Positions 27,205 to 30,451 of a stretch of DNA of 30,451 bases are shown here, piece by piece. A program made the position numbers and the translations under genes. A model generated the notes under the pieces. The model saw nothing but the letters and a program-made list of their open reading frames with translations, did not search any database and was not told where the DNA came from. The DNA comes from an uncultured Lysobacteraceae bacterium (lineage in GTDB: Bacteria; Pseudomonadota; Gammaproteobacteria; Xanthomonadales; Xanthomonadaceae): NCBI GenBank assembly GCA_946480825.1, contig CAMLLG010000048.1, positions 1-30,451 of the forward strand. The letters are read 5' to 3'. Within the stretch, counting starts at the first letter, position 1. Each line of letters starts with the position of its first letter.

Positions 27205-28425
27205 TCAGCTGTTGTCGGGCTTCGGCTTGGCGTCCGCGGCGGGCTGCACTTTGTTGTTGATCTTCACCTCGGCGTCGTTGCGCAGTTTCAGCAGGCCGCT
27301 GGTCACCACGCGTTCGCCCGGCTTCAGACCGTCGGTGATCGCGACCAGATCGCCACGCGTGGCGCCGGTCTTGACGAAGCGCTGCTGCACCACCAGCTTC
27401 GTACCGGTCATGGGCTTGCCGTCCGGGCCCACGTCTTTCGGGCCGTAAGCGGTTTCGCGAACGACATACACCGCGTTGCCGTACGGATTGAAGCTGACCG
27501 CGGTCTGCGGGATCACCACCACCGTCTGCTCGCTGCCCAGGTCGAAACCGACCTTGGCGAAAGTGCCGGGGCGCAGCGCGTCGTCGTCGTTGAGGACGGT
27601 CGCCTGTACCTTGAAGTTGCGGGTTTCTGCATCGATGAGCGGCTCGATCGCGGTGATCCGGCCCTCGAACGTGCGGCCGGGCAGCGAGTCGACGGTCGCC
27701 TGGATGATCGTGCCTTCCACCACCTGACCCATGCGCTGCTGCGGCAGCGCGAAATCCAAATAGATCGGATTCATCGACTGCAGATTGACGATCGGGCTGC
27801 CGGGCGCGATGTACTGCCCCAGATTCGCCTTGCGGATGCCCAGCGTGCCGTCGAACGGCGCGCGGATGGTCTTCTGCGCGATCAATGCGCGCTGCGCTTC
27901 GACCTGGGCGAGCGCGGTCGCGGCATCGGCCGCGCGCTGCTCCACCTCGGCCTGCGAGACCAGTTTCTGCGCGCCGAGTTCGCGCCAGCGGTCGCGCTGC
28001 GTCACGGCGAGTTTGGCGGCGGCGTCCAGCGCGCGCAGCGTGGCTTCCTCGTTCGCGGTATTGAGCCGCACCAGCACCGTGCCGGCCTTCACCCGCTGGC
28101 CCGGTTCGAACAGGAATTCGCGGATCACGCCGCCGGCCTCGGTGGTGACATCGGCGCCGTTGACGGCGACGAACGTGCCCACCGCTTCGGCGCCATCGCG
28201 CCATCGCTCGGTCCTGGCCACCGCGACGCTCACCGTCGACGGCGGCTGCGGCATGTTGTCGAACATCGCATTCATCTGCTTCGAGCCGAACCACTTCACC
28301 CCGAAGATGCCGCCGAAGACGACGGTCGCGGCGATCAGCATCAGCGTCATCCGCTTCTTCGCGGAGGGTTTGCGCACGGTCGCGCGCGGGGCGTCCTGGC
28401 CTGTCGAGCGGTTGTGGTCAGTCAT
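27205..28425 (-). CDS. Periplasmic adaptor subunit of the RND efflux system
   Basis: 406 aa, AcrA/MexA-like membrane fusion protein. A cytoplasmic N-terminus (MTDHNRSTGQDAPR...KKR) is followed by one hydrophobic segment (about 26-45); no lipobox cysteine is seen, so it is likely anchored by this helix. Adaptor signatures: VGTFVAVNGADVTTEAGGVIREFLFEPGQRVKAGTVLVRL (lipoyl half), a coiled-coil hairpin (about 135-185), IRAPFDGTLGIRKANLGQYIAPGSPIVNLQ (second lipoyl half), a beta-barrel with RPGTFAKVGFDL and the membrane-proximal domain ending GERVVTSGLLKLRNDAEVKINN. ATG 28425 overlaps the end of tetR by 8 nt, with GAGG 9 nt upstream, so translation is coupled to the regulator. Confidence 0.94.
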   Translation of the reverse strand: MTDHNRSTGQDAPRATVRKPSAKKRMTLMLIAATVVFGGIFGVKWFGSKQMNAMFDNMPQPPSTVSVAVARTERWRDGAEAVGTFVAVNGADVTTEAGGVIREFLFEPGQRVKAGTVLVRLNTANEEATLRALDAAAKLAVTQRDRWRELGAQKLVSQAEVEQRAADAATALAQVEAQRALIAQKTIRAPFDGTLGIRKANLGQYIAPGSPIVNLQSMNPIYLDFALPQQRMGQVVEGTIIQATVDSLPGRTFEGRITAIEPLIDAETRNFKVQATVLNDDDALRPGTFAKVGFDLGSEQTVVVIPQTAVSFNPYGNAVYVVRETAYGPKDVGPDGKPMTGTKLVVQQRFVKTGATRGDLVAITDGLKPGERVVTSGLLKLRNDAEVKINNKVQPAADAKPKPDNS

Positions 28426-29212
28426 GGGGGGATACCTCGGGGCGGGGCGCGTTGTAATGATCGGCCGGTGCGGCGGGATGGAAGGGCTGCGGACAGCAGC
28501 TGTCGAAGACTTCGCGACACAATCGCGCATTCAGCGCATCCAGCGCCTCGTCGTCGGTCGGGTCGAAGAACGGTCGCCAGCCATAGCCGTTCAGAAGGTA
28601 GTGCAGGTGCTTCATCAGCAATCGGTACGGGTCGCCCAGCGCATGCGCTTCGAACAATCCGTCGGTATGGCTCAGCGTATGCATGCCGAGGGTCAGGGTC
28701 CAAGGGCCGATGGTCAGGGCCTTGGCCGACAGGCCGAGGTTCGAGGGGAGATCGCCTGCGGCCATGGCCGCCTGTGCGATGCCGCCGATGAGCGCGCCGA
28801 GCGGCGCGCTCGCGTCCAGGGAGCGCTGTCGGCTGGCGGGCGAAGCGGCGCCCCAGACCACGTCGGTCCAGACGAACTGCGCCAGGCGGAAATGCTCGGG
28901 CTGGGTCCGGATCACCATCAGGTCGGCCAGCGCGATCGCCACCATCCGTTCGCGGGTGGGGCCCGGCCAGCGCGCGGCGCGCTCGAACAGATCGACCCGG
29001 CTGAGGCTGTTGCGGGTGGCGAGCGCGACCAGAAGATCTTCCTTGCTCGCGAAGTGCTGGTAGAGCGTGCCGATGGCGTAGTCGCACTCCTCGGCGATGC
29101 GCGACATCTGCAACGACAGCAGCCCGTCGCGTTGGATCAGCGCCTGGGCCTTGTCGAGAAAGCGCTGCTCACGCTCGGCGCGTTCGCGCTGCCGGCGATC
29201 TTTGGTGCTCAT
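28418..29212 (-). CDS. TetR/AcrR-family transcriptional regulator
   Basis: 264 aa, somewhat long for the family. The N-terminal HTH domain is clear: AEREQRFLDKAQALIQRDGLLSLQMSRIAEECDYAIGTLYQHFASKEDLLVAL (about 12-65), with recognition helix around AIGTLYQHF. The C-terminal ligand/dimer domain is all-helical with no recognised subtype; the last ~25 residues (CCPQPFHPAAPADHYNAPRPEVSPHD) are probably a disordered tail. It is the first gene of the tetR-adaptor-pump operon, unlike acrR/mexR-type divergent layouts, so repression would include its own synthesis. A 19-bp palindrome in the promoter at 29242-29260 is the likely operator. Confidence 0.93.
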   Translation of the reverse strand: MSTKDRRQRERAEREQRFLDKAQALIQRDGLLSLQMSRIAEECDYAIGTLYQHFASKEDLLVALATRNSLSRVDLFERAARWPGPTRERMVAIALADLMVIRTQPEHFRLAQFVWTDVVWGAASPASRQRSLDASAPLGALIGGIAQAAMAAGDLPSNLGLSAKALTIGPWTLTLGMHTLSHTDGLFEAHALGDPYRLLMKHLHYLLNGYGWRPFFDPTDDEALDALNARLCREVFDSCCPQPFHPAAPADHYNAPRPEVSPHD

Positions 29213-29240
29213 GACGGCGGCCGGGGTTGAGGGGCGGTAA

Positions 29241-29269
29241 ATTTTGAATCTAATTCAAAAAATGATCAA
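29241..29269 (-). promoter_or_regulatory. Promoter and TetR-type operator of the RND operon
   Basis: TTTTGAAT-CTA-ATTCAAAA (29242-29260) is a perfect 8-bp inverted repeat with a 3-nt spacer, strikingly AT-rich against the GC-rich background. It overlaps a candidate promoter on the minus strand: -35 TTGATC (29269-29264), 17-nt spacer, -10 CAAAAT (29246-29241). A repressor bound here would block both the -10 box and the spacer. Confidence 0.7.
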
Positions 29270-29329
29270 GAATGACTATCGTCACGGGGTACCCTTCCGG
29301 ACACGTCTGCCGTCGGTCGGACCGGGCGC

Positions 29330-29358
29330 AAAAAAACCCGGCAGCGTGGCTGCCGGGT
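29330..29358 (-). terminator. Rho-independent terminator of the phasin gene
   Basis: Perfect 10-bp stem ACCCGGCAGC (29349-29358 as transcribed from the minus strand) pairing with GCTGCCGGGT (29336-29345), loop of 3 nt, followed on the minus strand by seven T residues (29336-29330). It lies ~50 nt after the phasin stop. Confidence 0.93.
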
Positions 29359-29410
29359 CTGAGAGGCGTCGATGAGCGCCGGGGAGGAACGGCGCGAACG
29401 ACTGAGATGT

Positions 29411-29812
29411 TCAGCGGGCGGCCTTGCGGCCGGCGGCCTTGGCCACCGTCTCGGCGTCGGCCTGCACGGTGGCGGCGACGGTTTCGAATTGGGTCTTGGC
29501 GATCTGGGCGATGGCTTCGTTGGTCTTCAGCGTGCGGCCGAACACTTCCTGGCCGGTGCCGATACCGCGCTCGACGTTCTCGCGGGCGATCTGCACGCCC
29601 TTCGGCCACACGGCCTTGAGACCGTCGAAATCGCGGACATCGGCCAACTCGCCCCAGAAGGCGAAGGTAGCGTTCATGCTTTCGCCGATGGCGGCGAGCT
29701 GCAGGCCGAAAACGGCTTCGGTGTTCTCGAGAGTGAGGCGGCCGACCTGCGCGGTGGTATCGGCGAACTGGCGGGTCGACTTGGCGAACTGATCGTTGAA
29801 CTGCTGGTACAT
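29411..29812 (-). CDS. Phasin-family protein
   Basis: 133 aa, small amphipathic helical protein of the phasin family that coats polyhydroxyalkanoate granules. Typical start MYQQFNDQFAKSTRQFADTTAQVGRLTLENTEAVFGLQLAAIGESMNATFAFW, then a C-terminal helix rich in Ala/Thr (AQIAKTQFETVAATVQADAETVAKAAGRKAAR) with a basic end. ATG 29812 has AGGAG 6 nt upstream, a very good ribosome site; the open frame upstream has no family-like sequence. Upstream palindromes resemble PhaR sites. No PHA synthase is in the window, so granule association is inferred from family alone. Confidence 0.9.
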   Translation of the reverse strand: MYQQFNDQFAKSTRQFADTTAQVGRLTLENTEAVFGLQLAAIGESMNATFAFWGELADVRDFDGLKAVWPKGVQIARENVERGIGTGQEVFGRTLKTNEAIAQIAKTQFETVAATVQADAETVAKAAGRKAAR

Positions 29813-29853
29813 GGCGGACTCCTGAGGCTGGGGTGCCGGCAGGGAATGCCGGT

Positions 29854-29895
29854 TTGTGCGGTGCAACATAATCGCGTTTTTGTTGCGCTGCAACA
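29854..29895 (-). promoter_or_regulatory. Candidate PhaR-type operator pair in the phasin promoter
   Basis: TGTTGC-GCT-GCAACA (29881-29895) is a perfect 6-bp inverted repeat; a second, imperfect copy, TTGTGCGGTGCAACA, lies at 29854-29868. Both carry the TGC/GCA core of PhaR operators described for phasin genes. On the minus strand, TTGCAG (29893-29888) and TATGTT (29870-29865), 17 nt apart, could be -35 and -10, overlapping both palindromes. Confidence 0.5.
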
Positions 29896-29968
29896 TGGCG
29901 CCGACGAGTGGCGTCTCCGGGGCGGCATCCCGTTCAGGATCAATCGGTTGTGTTCGCGATGAGGAGCC

Positions 29969-30322
29969 TCAGCCCCGATGACGGCAGCCGGACGTGCAGG
30001 TCTCGTGGACCACGACTTCGCTCAGCAGCGGCAGGGTCGGCTTCAGGCGCTCCCAGATCCATGCCGCAAGCCGTTCGCTGGTCGGGTTCTCCAGGCCGTC
30101 GATCTCGTTGAGGTAATGGTGGTCCAGCCGGTCGTACAGCGGCCTGAAAGCGGCCTTGATGTCGGCGAAATCCATGACCCAGCCGGTGTGCGGGTCGAGG
30201 TCTCCGGAGACATGGATCTCGACGCGGAAGGAATGGCCGTGCAGACGCGCGCATTTGTGTCCCGGCGGCACGTTGGGCAGCCGGTGGGCGGCTTCGAGGG
30301 TGAAGACCTTGAAGATATCCAT
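29969..30322 (-). CDS. queD: 6-carboxy-5,6,7,8-tetrahydropterin synthase
   Basis: 117 aa, PTPS/QueD family. Converts 7,8-dihydroneopterin triphosphate to 6-carboxytetrahydropterin in queuosine/7-deazaguanine synthesis. Zinc ligands H13 (EAAHRL), H28 and H30 (RLHGHSF); catalytic C24 ([10 protein letters not shown]), D67/H68 (LDHHYLN) and E107 (HETCTSGC). All are offset by exactly three residues from the E. coli QueD positions I know, supporting QueD rather than eukaryotic-type PTPS; the ETCTSGC ending is also QueD-like. ATG 30322 matches the short QueD N-terminus. No queC/queE/queF in the window. Confidence 0.95.
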   Translation of the reverse strand: MDIFKVFTLEAAHRLPNVPPGHKCARLHGHSFRVEIHVSGDLDPHTGWVMDFADIKAAFRPLYDRLDHHYLNEIDGLENPTSERLAAWIWERLKPTLPLLSEVVVHETCTSGCRHRG

Positions 30323-30403
30323 GGGACAGGAGTTCCGGAGACGACGGGTTCCGGATCGCGCCGGGCTGCGCTTGCGCCCTGCGTACGGCCGTGGTCGGAA
30401 GGA

Positions 30404-30451
30404 TGGTGGCTATGGGTGGACTCGAACCACCGACCCCAGCATTATGAGTGC
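30404..30451 (-). tRNA. tRNA-Met(CAT), elongator type, 3' part (truncated by window edge)
   Basis: Read on the minus strand: GCA-CTCATAA-TGCTG gives the anticodon arm with CAT, then GGGTC variable loop, T arm GGTGG-TTCGAGT-CCACC, acceptor CATAGCC, discriminator A and encoded CCA (30406-30404). The 5' half lies beyond the window. The acceptor 3' strand predicts GGCTATG at the 5' end, as in gammaproteobacterial elongator tRNA-Met; a lysidine-modified tRNA-Ile2(CAT) is the less likely alternative. Confidence 0.93.

Noticed and set aside
23907..27260. 1117-aa plus-strand open frame opposite the RND pump
   Set aside because: Antisense shadow of a full-length, motif-complete RND transporter.

Overview
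The window reads as a GC-rich gammaproteobacterial chromosome, most likely Xanthomonadaceae/Lysobacteraceae (Lysobacter- or Luteimonas-like). Support: the atpD-atpC to glmU to glmS neighbourhood, very high GC with GC-saturated third codon positions, long spurious antisense frames, and GTAG-headed REP palindromes in the gaps. The organism call is an inference from style and gene content; no database was searched.

Layout. 1-1053 (+): end of the F1 ATP synthase operon (atpD 3' end, atpC) with a REP-like element between the two genes. 1227-3679 (-): a large multi-membrane GT-C-like protein translationally coupled to a GtrA-family protein. 3791-5197 (+): glmU. 5237-12903 (-): a seven-gene unit running adaptor (HlyD type), a 67-aa small ORF, ABC ATPase, two different MacB/FtsX-type permeases, a sigma-54-dependent response regulator and its histidine kinase. 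A consensus-perfect sigma-54 promoter precedes the adaptor, and a nest of palindromes lies about 70-105 bp upstream of the predicted start, so the module looks like a self-controlled envelope ABC system. 13121-14968 (+): glmS, divergent from that operon. 15035-17309 (+): a PLP-dependent cysteine synthase/desulfhydrase-family enzyme and dinB.

17316-19713 (-): a predicted cytoplasmic subtilisin-family protease with a lysine/alanine-rich tail, preceded by a small protein that looks like a stand-alone copy of the protease's own N-terminal prodomain. 19941-22190 (-): a BtuB-type TonB receptor behind a cobalamin riboswitch. 22241-23150 (-): a TfoX C-terminal-domain protein and free methionine-R-sulfoxide reductase. 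23217-23903 (+): bioD. 23961-29212 (-): a tetR, membrane-fusion-protein, RND-pump operon with a 19-bp palindrome in the tetR promoter. 29411-29812 (-): a phasin with PhaR-like operator palindromes and a strong terminator. 29969-30322 (-): queD. 30404-30451 (-): the 3' part of an elongator tRNA-Met.

Themes. The housekeeping line atp-glmU-glmS, contiguous in E. coli, is interrupted here by two accessory modules. Several units carry visible control elements: sigma-54 promoter with upstream palindromes, B12 riboswitch with a plausible Shine-Dalgarno switch, TetR operator, PhaR-type operator, and two genes (dinB, free-Met-sulfoxide reductase) whose -10 boxes sit 6 nt from the ATG, suggesting leaderless mRNAs. 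The two best candidates for something undescribed are the sigma-54-driven ABC/two-component module with its small ORF, and the protease plus detached prodomain pair.
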